From an uncultured Bacilli bacterium (lineage in GTDB: Bacteria; Bacillota_I; Bacilli_A; RF39; UBA660): a DNA stretch of 32,130 nt. The stretch is from assembly GCA_947598485.1 (NCBI GenBank), contig CANQFJ010000018.1:1-32130 (forward strand), read 5' to 3'. A model generated the notes under the pieces. The model did no database searches. It was not told the origin of the DNA and was given only the letters and a program-made list of their open reading frames with translations. Shown in pieces: positions 15,070 through 22,311 of this stretch; positions within the stretch are counted from its first letter, which is position 1, and every line of letters begins with the position of its first letter. The translations under genes were made by a program, and so were the position numbers.

Positions 15070-16662
15070 TTACTTTTCTTTTGTAAATAATAAATCTTTT
15101 AAAAGTTTATAATTAATGATTATATATATAGCAACACTTACTATGCCTATTATAGCAAGATACAAACAATTTAAAATAAATCCATTACCAAAATTTGGTA
15201 TGAAGTTTTTATATAATAAGCAGATAGTTATAAATAACATTAAAGAAACTATAAGTTTAGGTATCTTTTTAAAAGTGTCTTTATATTCAACATTTTCTGT
15301 TTTATGAAGTACTATAAGAGGAATTCCTAAGGAAATAATATAACCGATAACTGTTGCCGTTATAGCTCCATAATAAGGATAAATACCTAAGTAATTAAAT
15401 AAGTACATAAAAGGAACATCTAGTAATAAATTAATTCCTAAGCCTAATATAACTGATACATAAACAAGTTTAGTTTTATATAATCCTTGTAATGTAGAAC
15501 AAATAATAAGATATGCACTATCTAAAATGGCTACTATAATTAAATATTTAAAAATAATAGGACCATGGGCATTGGTTGTATAGAAAATATTCCATACTTC
15601 GTTACCAAAAATACTTATAAAAATAGTAATAGGCGTAATTATAAATAATAATACTTGGAGGGCTTTGTTAAAATATTTATTGACTTTTTTAGTATCTTTA
15701 ACAACATAAGCTGAAACAATAGAAGGTATAAGACTGACAGTTAATCCTGTTGCTACAGATGTTACGATTGTCACAAGTTTGTTGCCCCATACCGTAAATA
15801 CGGAACTTATTGTTTCAATTTCTTGGGCAGTAAAATTGCCAAGATTATCAAGCGTTCTCATCATTAAAATCATGTCCGTTGTGTTATATAAACTACTTGC
15901 GATGCTAACAATAATAAAAGGAATGCTATAATTTAGGATTTTAAAAAAGATTTCTTTTTTCTCTTTTTTAGTAATGTTTTTATAAGTTTTAATATCCATA
16001 GTTTCAACATTGCGCATTTTAACTAAAAGATAAAAATATCCTGCCAAAGCTCCAAAAAAAGCTCCTAAAACGGATATTCCAACTGCATATTTAATGGGTA
16101 GTCCTAAAACTTTAACGGCAATTAAACTGCCTACGAGCACAATAATTATTCTAACAATTTGCTCTATTACTTGGGAAAAGGAAGAAGAGCTAATAAACTT
16201 ATGGCCTTGTAAATATCCTCTTGAAATACTTAGGAGGGGAACAATCAATAGAGCTACAGACACACATCGGATAGCAAAAACTACATCATTAACTGTATTA
16301 CCACCCTCGAGATTGCCAATAATTAACATAGCAATGGGCTTAGCGCCTATAAAGCAGATTAGAAAAGATATAATTGAAAATATGATTATAACGTGTTTAG
16401 CTAAAGTGAACATAGCCATTTTCTTGTTTTTTTCTTCTTTGGCTTCATATTCGCTTGTAAGTTTACTTATTGCTAAAGGAATTCCGGCGGATGAAATAAT
16501 TAAAAAAATATTATATATATTATAGGCATAGCCATATAATGCTCCTCCTTGCTCACCAATTATACGATAAAATGGTATAACATAAAGAGCTCCCAAAAGC
16601 TTAGAAAAGATAATTGCAATAGTAGCAATCATTGCTCCTTCCATAAAACTATTTTTCTTCAA
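15070..16662 (-). CDS. SpoVB/MviN-like polysaccharide flippase (MOP superfamily)
   Basis: The 530-residue protein has about 14 membrane segments. The N-terminal part is typical of the SpoVB/YtgP/MurJ-like branch: IFSKLLGALYVIPFYRIIGEQGGALYGYAYNIYNIFLIISSAGIPLAISKL, then SRGYLQGHKFISSSSFSQVIEQIVRI. Members flip lipid-linked cell-wall precursors or polysaccharides (YtgP/Amj can replace MurJ; SpoVB acts in spore cortex). Which role applies is undecided. TTG 16662 was chosen because AAGGAG lies 9 bases upstream and a good promoter lies just before that. A longer TTG start at 16713 would fall in the -35 box. Confidence 0.88.
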   Translation of the reverse strand: MKKNSFMEGAMIATIAIIFSKLLGALYVIPFYRIIGEQGGALYGYAYNIYNIFLIISSAGIPLAISKLTSEYEAKEEKNKKMAMFTLAKHVIIIFSIISFLICFIGAKPIAMLIIGNLEGGNTVNDVVFAIRCVSVALLIVPLLSISRGYLQGHKFISSSSFSQVIEQIVRIIIVLVGSLIAVKVLGLPIKYAVGISVLGAFFGALAGYFYLLVKMRNVETMDIKTYKNITKKEKKEIFFKILNYSIPFIIVSIASSLYNTTDMILMMRTLDNLGNFTAQEIETISSVFTVWGNKLVTIVTSVATGLTVSLIPSIVSAYVVKDTKKVNKYFNKALQVLLFIITPITIFISIFGNEVWNIFYTTNAHGPIIFKYLIIVAILDSAYLIICSTLQGLYKTKLVYVSVILGLGINLLLDVPFMYLFNYLGIYPYYGAITATVIGYIISLGIPLIVLHKTENVEYKDTFKKIPKLIVSLMLFITICLLYKNFIPNFGNGFILNCLYLAIIGIVSVAIYIIINYKLLKDLLFTKEK

Positions 16663-16683
16663 GTTTTTCAACTCCTTATTGTT

Positions 16684-16713
16684 ATTATAAGCCAAAAAGG
16701 CTTTTAAAGACAA
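16684..16713 (-). promoter_or_regulatory. promoter of the flippase gene
   Basis: On the minus strand TTGTCT (16713-16708) and TATAAT (16689-16684) are 18 bp apart. The predicted start near 16677 supports the TTG 16662 start codon. A small AAGCC/GGCTT hairpin lies in the spacer. Confidence 0.6.
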
Positions 16714-16740
16714 GCTTATTAGAATATTATATAGATAGAG

Positions 16741-17247
16741 GTGATTAGTCTGAAAATAGAAACACTCATTTTACCACCAATTAATAATAATTGCTATATT
16801 TTAACCTCTGGAGATAAAGCTATTATAATTGATCCGGCATCAGAAAAGGATAAAATTATTGAGGCTTGTAATGGCTATGAAGTAGTAGAAATATTAGTAA
16901 CTCACCATCATTTTGATCATATTGGAGCTTTACTAGATTTAGAAAATTATTATCATTTAAAACATAATAATTTTAAAAATACCTTTAATTATGAGGTTAT
17001 AAAAACCCCAGGTCATAGTAGTGATTCTCTAACTTTTTATTTCCCTAAAGAAAAGGTTATGTTTTCTGGAGATTTTATCTTTAAAGACAGTATTGGTAGA
17101 ACTGATTTCCCAGAGTCTAATCCTTTAGATATGATTAATTCTTTAAAAATGATTAGCACTTATTCTGATGATATTACTATTTACCCAGGACATGGTCCAA
17201 TTACTAATTTAGGTCAAGAAAAAAGACATTTTAATTACTATTTTTAA
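16741..17247 (+). CDS. glyoxalase II-like MBL-fold hydrolase
   Basis: This protein of 165-168 residues has the metal-binding motif THHHFDHIGAL, the second-site His in TPGHSSDSLTFYF, the bridging Asp in FSGDFIFKDSIGR, and the terminal His in YPGHGP. These are all hallmarks of the hydroxyacylglutathione-hydrolase-like group (YqgX/GloB-like). Substrate is unknown; many Bacillota members act on thioesters. The start is unclear: GTG 16741 is itself inside the ribosome-site-like GAGGTGAT, while in-frame CTG 16750 sits at proper spacing and yields the family-typical N terminus (M)KIETLILPPINNNCYIL. The gene ends inside a hairpin shared with the convergent GerQ-like gene. Confidence 0.9.
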   Translation: MISLKIETLILPPINNNCYILTSGDKAIIIDPASEKDKIIEACNGYEVVEILVTHHHFDHIGALLDLENYYHLKHNNFKNTFNYEVIKTPGHSSDSLTFYFPKEKVMFSGDFIFKDSIGRTDFPESNPLDMINSLKMISTYSDDITIYPGHGPITNLGQEKRHFNYYF

Positions 17248-17257
17248 AATGTCTTTT
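17221..17257. terminator. perfect 14-bp bidirectional terminator
   Basis: AAAAGACATTTTAA (17221-17234) pairs perfectly with TTAAAATGTCTTTT (17244-17257) around a 9-base loop. The outer A and T runs supply a U-tract on either strand. Both the MBL gene (stop 17245-17247) and the GerQ-like gene (stop 17244-17246) end within it. Confidence 0.85.
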
Positions 17258-17612
17258 CAGAATAAAGATGATTGTAATTTATTGGTTCCATAAACTCAAC
17301 GTAATCAAGATATAAGATTCTTATTAAGTACCAATTGCCATTTAAAGTATCTTTAATAATTAAATGATCTTTTCCTGCTTCTTCTATTAAACCTGTGAAG
17401 ATGCTGTTTTTCCATTCCGTGCTATCAGGAAAAGATACATAAGCTTTAACTTTACGCCCCTTATTAAGTCTTAAAATATTTTCAATATAACTTTGTTCAT
17501 TATAATCTTCTTGCTCGCTAACAGAACTTATGTTTCCTGGTGGAGTATTATAACCATTATTATTCATTTGATTGCCAGGAAATGTGGGGTTTTGATAAAA
17601 ATTTCCGTTCAT
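17244..17612 (-). CDS. gerQ: GerQ-like spore coat protein homologue
   Basis: The 122-residue protein has an Asn/Gly/Pro-rich N terminus (1-28), then a domain closely matching B. subtilis GerQ (YwdL). Matches are QSYIENILRLNKGRKVKAYVSF, STEWKNSIFTGLIEEAGKDHLIIKD, and GNWYLIRILYLDYVEFMEPINYN. In B. subtilis GerQ is a coat protein crosslinked by transglutaminase Tgl and needed to place the cortex hydrolase CwlJ. Length is slightly below the Bacillus protein (181 aa) because the N terminus is shorter. A GAGGTG ribosome site precedes the ATG. TATAAT (17635-17630) is a candidate -10. Whether the host sporulates cannot be told from this window. Confidence 0.85.
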   Translation of the reverse strand: MNGNFYQNPTFPGNQMNNNGYNTPPGNISSVSEQEDYNEQSYIENILRLNKGRKVKAYVSFPDSTEWKNSIFTGLIEEAGKDHLIIKDTLNGNWYLIRILYLDYVEFMEPINYNHLYSEKTF

Positions 17613-17653
17613 AATACACCTCTTGGTTTATTATATGAAATAAAAAAAATAAA

Positions 17654-17682
17654 TTGATTAATTAGTCCAAATAATATATACT
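17654..17682 (+). promoter_or_regulatory. sigma-A promoter of the YitT-family gene
   Basis: TTGATT (17654-17659) and TATACT (17677-17682) are 17 bp apart, with the ribosome site AGGAGA following at 17692. This gives a very short leader. Confidence 0.6.
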
Positions 17683-17704
17683 TATTAAAGTAGGAGAGAT
17701 GGTT

Positions 17705-18580
17705 ATGACTAGGGAAGAAGTAATTAAAACAATCTTTCGTGGGCTTACTTTTGTATTAGGAACTTTTTTACTGGGCTTAACATTTAACTTATTTTTTAAA
17801 CCATATAATTTAATTGTGGGAAGTATGAGTGGTGTAGGCCTTATATTAGAGAAAACAACAGGCTTTTCTGCTACTTTATTTATTTGGATATCTTCCATAG
17901 TTTTATTAATTATAAGTTATATATTATTAGGTAAGCAATCAACCTCTAATGCCGTCATTGGGTCAATTTTATATCCCATAATGGTATCTACTACAGCTCC
18001 TATTGCATCTCTTATTGAACGATATGTAACGATTGATGAGCATTTATTAATTGTTGCTTTAGCGGCAATTTCTTATGGTATATCTAATGGTATGATTTAT
18101 AAAGTAGGATTTTCGACCGGTGGTGGCGACATATTAATGCAACTTCTTAGCAAGTATTTAAATGTTCCAACCGCTTCTGCAAATGCCTTATATAGTGCGA
18201 TAATAGTCTTTCTAAGTGGCTTCGTTTTTGGTTGGACATCATTTATATATGCAGTTATTATTTTAATTATTAGTAATATTGTTATTAATAAACTTTTAGT
18301 AGGTATTTCTAATAGTAAAGTGTTTTTCCTAAAAACGGAAAAAGCTAAAGAAATTAAAAAAATGATTAATGAAGAATTTGCATCAGGGTATACTATTCTT
18401 AGTACAGAATCTTCTTTTTTAAAAAAGCATGGCGAATTAATTATGGTAGCGGTTAGTACCCGAAAATATTATCAATTAAAAAATCGTATTTTAGATATAG
18501 ATCCTGAGGCCTTTTTCGTCATAAACGATTGTTATGAAGTAAATGGTGGAATGCGTAAAAGCAATATTCCATTTTTATAG
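17705..18580 (+). CDS. YitT family membrane protein
   Basis: This 291-residue protein has an N-terminal half with five or six membrane segments (DUF161-type: GLTFNLFFKPYNLIVGSMSGVGLILEKTTGFS, and GFSTGGGDILMQLLSKYLNVPTASANALYSAII) and a C-terminal cytosolic DUF2179 domain (about 210-290: GYTILSTESSFLKKHGELIMVAVSTRKYYQLKNRILDIDPEAFFVINDCYEVNGG). The family is widespread in Bacillota with unproven transport function. ATG 17705 is 8 bases after GGAG; the ATG at 17699 is too close. No clear terminator follows in the 128-base gap before ftsE. Confidence 0.92.
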   Translation: MTREEVIKTIFRGLTFVLGTFLLGLTFNLFFKPYNLIVGSMSGVGLILEKTTGFSATLFIWISSIVLLIISYILLGKQSTSNAVIGSILYPIMVSTTAPIASLIERYVTIDEHLLIVALAAISYGISNGMIYKVGFSTGGGDILMQLLSKYLNVPTASANALYSAIIVFLSGFVFGWTSFIYAVIILIISNIVINKLLVGISNSKVFFLKTEKAKEIKKMINEEFASGYTILSTESSFLKKHGELIMVAVSTRKYYQLKNRILDIDPEAFFVINDCYEVNGGMRKSNIPFL

Positions 18581-18673
18581 CTTTTAAACCTAGCATAAGA
18601 TTTTAATTATCATTGGTATATTGATATTAAGTTGATAAAATAAGATATCTGGGTTTTAATGTGCCTTTTTTTG

Positions 18674-18682
18674 TGGTATAAT
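18674..18682 (+). promoter_or_regulatory. extended -10 promoter of ftsEX operon
   Basis: TGGTATAAT is a TGnTATAAT extended -10; the -35 region (TTTTAA) is weak. The upstream gap 18581-18673 is AT-rich with AAACCTAG and CTGGGTTT near its ends, able to pair distantly, but I see no gene there. Confidence 0.6.
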
Positions 18683-18708
18683 TATTTTACAATGGAGGTC
18701 TAGAAGTA

Positions 18709-19410
18709 GTGAAGTTTATAGAATTTAAAGATGTAACAAAAACTTATGGCAACGGCATTACAGCCTGTGCTGATGTTTCTGTTGAAATAAATAAAGGTGA
18801 GTTTGTTTTTGTCATCGGGCTTACCGCGAGTGGTAAATCTACATTTGCAAAAATGCTTTACCGAGAAGAAAAACCTACCAAAGGTACTGTAATGGTTGGA
18901 GGAGTAAACGTTGGTGCTCTAAAGAATAGAAAAGTATATAAATTTAGAAGAAAAGTTGGTGTTGTTTTCCAAGATTTTAAATTGCTTCCGCAACTTAACG
19001 TATATGAAAATGTCGCATACGCTTTAGAGTGTGTAGGAATGAAAGCTAAAGATATCAGGCCTAAAGTCTTAGACGCTTTAGAGCGCGTAGGCTTAAAGGA
19101 TAAGGTAAGAAGCTTCCCTGATGAATTATCAGGGGGAGAACAACAAAGGGTTTGTATAGCAAGAGCAATTGTTAATTCGCCAAAACTACTAATTTGTGAT
19201 GAACCTACAGGAAATCTTGACCCTAAGACAAGTAAAGAAATTATGGATGTAATTTCATCTATAAATAAAGATTTAGGAACAACTGTTATTATGGCTACTC
19301 ATGATAAAGAAATAGTTAACCGGATGAAAAAAAGAGTTTTAGTAATTAATAATGGTATGTTAGTAGGTGATTACGAGAAAGGAAGTTATAAAGCCAGTGA
19401 AAGCAATTAG
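18709..19410 (+). CDS. ftsE: FtsE, cell-division ABC ATPase
   Basis: The 233-residue ABC ATPase carries Walker A GLTASGKST (a slightly unusual version of the common GxSGAGKST), Q-loop VVFQDFKLLPQLNVYENVAYAL, signature LSGGEQQR, Walker B LLICDEPTGNLDP and the H-loop in MATHD. These match FtsE. With FtsX it forms a mechanotransmitter that activates periplasmic or extracellular peptidoglycan hydrolases at the septum. It starts at GTG behind GGAGGT. It overlaps ftsX by 14 bp, and the cognate M23 hydrolase follows. Confidence 0.95.
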   Translation: MKFIEFKDVTKTYGNGITACADVSVEINKGEFVFVIGLTASGKSTFAKMLYREEKPTKGTVMVGGVNVGALKNRKVYKFRRKVGVVFQDFKLLPQLNVYENVAYALECVGMKAKDIRPKVLDALERVGLKDKVRSFPDELSGGEQQRVCIARAIVNSPKLLICDEPTGNLDPKTSKEIMDVISSINKDLGTTVIMATHDKEIVNRMKKRVLVINNGMLVGDYEKGSYKASESN

Positions 19411-20290
19411 AATATTAGGAAGAAGCATTAGAGATGCTTTCAAAAGCGTAATTAGAAACTTTTCTTTATCAATGGCAAGCATTCTTTGCGTAACGATTAC
19501 TTTAATTATTATGTCCGTAGCCATTATTGTGGCGTGTAATATAAAGGAATCTACTAAGACCATTGAAGAAGAAATGCACATTATAGTTTATATGAAAAAT
19601 GAAGCAACTGATGAAGATAAAGAAAATCTTGAATTAGAAATTAAAAATACTAAAAATGTTCGCAAAGTTGAATACATAAGTAAAGAAAGTCAAAAGCAAT
19701 CTATGGAAGAATATGATGAATTATTTAAAACTTTATTAGATTACTTAGATGTTAACCCACTTCTTAGTTCATTTATTATCTATGTTGATGATATTGAAAA
19801 GATGAGTGATACTGCCGATGATTTAAAAGAGCTTCCAAATGTTGAAACAGTAAAATATGGTGAACAAACCGTAGAAGAAGTTGTAGGAGCCTTTGATGTT
19901 GTTGAAAAAATAACGCTAGGAATTGTTATTGCAATGCTTTTAGTTACAATTTTCTTAATAAGTAATACTATTAAATTAACAATTTTCTCAAGAAGAAGTG
20001 AAATTGAGATTATGCGTTTAGTTGGTGCTAGCAATATGGCAATAAGATTACCATTTTTATTCGAAGGATTAATTATTGGAATTATAGGATCAATTATTCC
20101 GGTTTGTATTACTATTTATGGCTATGTAATATTAAATAATGCTATGAATGGTCATATCTTTACTGAGCTTCTTAAATTAATCGAACCATATAATTTTGTC
20201 TTCTATGTATCAGGCGTTCTAATTTTAATAGGCGCTATTGTTGGTATGTTAAGTAGTGGACACTCTGTAAGGAGGTATTTAAAGATATAG
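19397..20290 (+). CDS. ftsX: FtsX, cell-division ABC permease
   Basis: This 297-residue protein has four membrane helices. Helix 1 follows RDAFKSVIRNFSLSMASILCVTITLIIMSV, an extracellular domain (about 50-160) follows, and helices 2-4 are in the C-terminal half with SRRSEIEIMRLVGASNMAIRLPFLFEGLIIGIIGS, the FtsX/MacB-type permease signature. GTG 19397 was chosen because AAAGGAAG lies 11 bases upstream and this gives the family-typical N terminus. An in-frame GTG at 19367 lacks a ribosome site. The extracellular domain is expected to contact the PcsB-like hydrolase encoded next. Confidence 0.93.
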   Translation: MKAIRILGRSIRDAFKSVIRNFSLSMASILCVTITLIIMSVAIIVACNIKESTKTIEEEMHIIVYMKNEATDEDKENLELEIKNTKNVRKVEYISKESQKQSMEEYDELFKTLLDYLDVNPLLSSFIIYVDDIEKMSDTADDLKELPNVETVKYGEQTVEEVVGAFDVVEKITLGIVIAMLLVTIFLISNTIKLTIFSRRSEIEIMRLVGASNMAIRLPFLFEGLIIGIIGSIIPVCITIYGYVILNNAMNGHIFTELLKLIEPYNFVFYVSGVLILIGAIVGMLSSGHSVRRYLKI

Positions 20291-21501
20291 TGAAAAAATT
20301 TGTAAAAATACTTTTGCTATTAAGCGTTTGCTTTGTTAACTTAAAAAATGTTTATGCCGATAATACATTAAGAGATTTAAAGAATGAATTACAAGGCTTA
20401 ATTAATAAAAAGGCTGCCAATGAAGCCGAGAAAAATCAAACTCAAAGTGAAATCGACTCTACTAATGCTGCTATTACAAAAGCTCATCAAGACGTTGAAA
20501 AGGCTGAAACAGAGATTGAATTAGCTAAGGAAAAGATTGAAAGTACTAATACTAAAATAGAATCTTTAAAAGATCAAACTGGTCGTCTTTTAGTTTTCTA
20601 TGAAATAACAATAAATGATAACTCTTTAACTAGTTATATCGATTCAGCTTCAAGTGTAACGGATTTAATCATGAGAGGTGAGGCCATATCTCAAGTTTTA
20701 GATTATAACCAAAAGCAATTAAGAGGACTTGAAGACCTTATCTTAGAAAATGAACAAATGCAAATTGATTTAGCAAAAAAGCAAAAAGAATTAAATGAGA
20801 AAATAGATACATTTGAGGAAAGTGTAAAAAGTCTTAAAAATAATCTTTCTTCTCTAGTAGAGGTTACTGTAGGCATTGATGATGAAATAAGTGCCTTAAA
20901 ACAAAGAGTTACGTTTTATGAAAAAATAGGTTGTGAGCTTGATCAAGATTTAGATGAATGTGTAAAAATAAAATCTACTGATAGCTGGCTTAAACCTACA
21001 ACCCAAGGCTATATATCTTCAGGATTTGGTTGGCGTTCATTTATTTTAAATGGTGCTCCTTATTCTGACTTCCACCCTGGTGTTGATGTTGCTAATGCTG
21101 GGGCTCAAGCTCCTGTATATTCTGTATCTAATGGTACTGTAGCTGCTATAATATATCGTTCTGAGTGCGGTGGTAATCAAGTCTTTGTCCATTCAATTGT
21201 TCAAGGACAAAAATATACCCTTCATTATGCTCATTTATATTCCGTTAATGTTAATGTAGGAGACACTGTAACCCAAGATACTATTGTTGGTACGGTAGGT
21301 GGCGGTGGCGCTACTTTAAGGCAAAATGGAGGATGGGATACTTGCTCTACTGGTTGGCATTTGCATTTTGCTGTCGCTATGGGATATTATTTAGGAGGAA
21401 AATGTGACGGTTGCTATTCAGATTTTAATACCTTTGTATCCAAGAGTATAGAGCCTCCGTTTATGCCAAAATTTGGCCAAGCCTATTATTCAAGATATTA
21501 G
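20290..21501 (+). CDS. PcsB/EnvC/CwlO-like coiled-coil M23 hydrolase
   Basis: The 403-residue secreted protein has a signal peptide (MKKFVKILLLLSVCFVNLKN-VYA, cut near residue 24) and two long coiled-coil stretches (about 25-105 and 130-215). A C-terminal M23 domain (about 240-400) has zinc ligands HPGVDV and HLHFA and a YAHL motif. Coiled-coil-plus-hydrolase proteins encoded beside ftsEX are activated by it during division. B. subtilis CwlO and S. pneumoniae PcsB use other catalytic domains, while EnvC/M23 versions occur in many lineages. GTG 20290 overlaps the ftsX stop (TAGTG), so translation is coupled. Cys residues in the M23 part are numerous (at least six). Confidence 0.9.
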   Translation: MKKFVKILLLLSVCFVNLKNVYADNTLRDLKNELQGLINKKAANEAEKNQTQSEIDSTNAAITKAHQDVEKAETEIELAKEKIESTNTKIESLKDQTGRLLVFYEITINDNSLTSYIDSASSVTDLIMRGEAISQVLDYNQKQLRGLEDLILENEQMQIDLAKKQKELNEKIDTFEESVKSLKNNLSSLVEVTVGIDDEISALKQRVTFYEKIGCELDQDLDECVKIKSTDSWLKPTTQGYISSGFGWRSFILNGAPYSDFHPGVDVANAGAQAPVYSVSNGTVAAIIYRSECGGNQVFVHSIVQGQKYTLHYAHLYSVNVNVGDTVTQDTIVGTVGGGGATLRQNGGWDTCSTGWHLHFAVAMGYYLGGKCDGCYSDFNTFVSKSIEPPFMPKFGQAYYSRY

Positions 21502-21504
21502 ATT

Positions 21505-21528
21505 AAGATAACGAAAGTTATCTTTTTT
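21505..21528 (+). terminator. terminator of ftsEX operon
   Basis: AAGATAAC (21505-21512), GAAA tetraloop, GTTATCTT (21517-21524), then T to 21528. The stem is perfect with a stable GNRA-type loop. Confidence 0.92.
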
Positions 21529-21565
21529 CTATATAAAAAGGATTTAAATAACTTTAATAAAAAGA

Positions 21566-21571
21566 TATAAT
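21566..21571 (+). promoter_or_regulatory. -10 box positioned for leaderless lipoprotein mRNA
   Basis: TATAAT ends 6 bases before ATG 21578, so transcription would start at the A of the start codon. No SD sequence is present. The -35 region (TTTAAA at 21543-21548) is weak. Confidence 0.5.
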
Positions 21572-21577
21572 AATGTT

Positions 21578-22252
21578 ATGAAAAAAATAATGATTATAAT
21601 GATATTTAGTTTATTAACCACTGGATGTTTTAAAGAAGAAAAAAATAATTTAGTTGATGTGCCTATAGATACCACACCTATAGAAACTAGTGATGAATAT
21701 GTAGATAATAATCCGGTTATAGTTAGTATTTATAAAGAAAATGAAACAGGAGCTTTAGATAAAGTTATTGATAAATATGTAACTAAATGGGAGAAGAAAA
21801 AAGACATAGTTGTTTTAGCTACACTGCCTACGGATATAGAACACCCAGAATATGATTATATGCAAAATTTATGGCCTAAGTTTGATTCAGAATATGAAGA
21901 TGTAAACTATAAAATTGGCTGGAGTTTAAGCTTTGATTTAAAAAATGGCGAAAATATAACCTCAACTATTTTAAAGCCTAGTGATGCAGCATTTTATTAT
22001 GATTACCTTGAGGTATATCTTTATGATGATGTTAATGTTTCTATTGGCCAATGGCACTCTCATTTACTTGATGATGAAATAAATGATAATACTATAATGG
22101 ATGCAATTAAGCTAACTGCCGGAGAAAATTATGATGAGATAACTGGACCCATCAGTTTGACAGTATTTTCTTATGACGATCTTGAGGACTTTGATGAAAA
22201 TGGTAAATACCAAGGTAAAAGTTTATATCAAGTAAAAATTTATAATAGTTAA
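21578..22252 (+). CDS. putative lipoprotein, unknown function
   Basis: The 224-residue protein has a lipoprotein signal: MKKIMIIMIFSLLTTGC, lipobox LTTG-C17. An acidic spacer (18-50) and a globular domain rich in beta strands and Asp/Glu follow. That domain includes YKIGWSLSFDLKNGENITSTILKPSDAAFYYDYLEVYLYDDVNV and QWHSHLLDDEIN. I do not recognise the fold. It is expected to be lipidated and face outside. It lies just upstream of the repeat-protein/SipW locus but has its own predicted promoter, so a shared role is only suggested. Its start lacks a ribosome site and looks leaderless. Confidence 0.85.
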   Translation: MKKIMIIMIFSLLTTGCFKEEKNNLVDVPIDTTPIETSDEYVDNNPVIVSIYKENETGALDKVIDKYVTKWEKKKDIVVLATLPTDIEHPEYDYMQNLWPKFDSEYEDVNYKIGWSLSFDLKNGENITSTILKPSDAAFYYDYLEVYLYDDVNVSIGQWHSHLLDDEINDNTIMDAIKLTAGENYDEITGPISLTVFSYDDLEDFDENGKYQGKSLYQVKIYNS

Positions 22253-22256
22253 ATTG

Positions 22257-22285
22257 TTGTTATAAAAATTCGATTATGCTATAAT
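22257..22285 (+). promoter_or_regulatory. promoter of the repeat protein-SipW operon
   Basis: TTGTTA (22257-22262) and TATAAT (22280-22285) are 17 bp apart. The -10 is extended (TGC-TATAAT). A GAGGAG ribosome site follows before TTG 22312. Confidence 0.75.
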
Positions 22286-22311
22286 TTTATATATAATGAG
22301 GAGAGTATAAA

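Noticed and set aside
16094-16525. 143-codon plus-strand open frame inside the flippase gene
   Set aside because: It lies antisense to a clear membrane protein gene; its composition is that of a complementary frame and it has no start signal.
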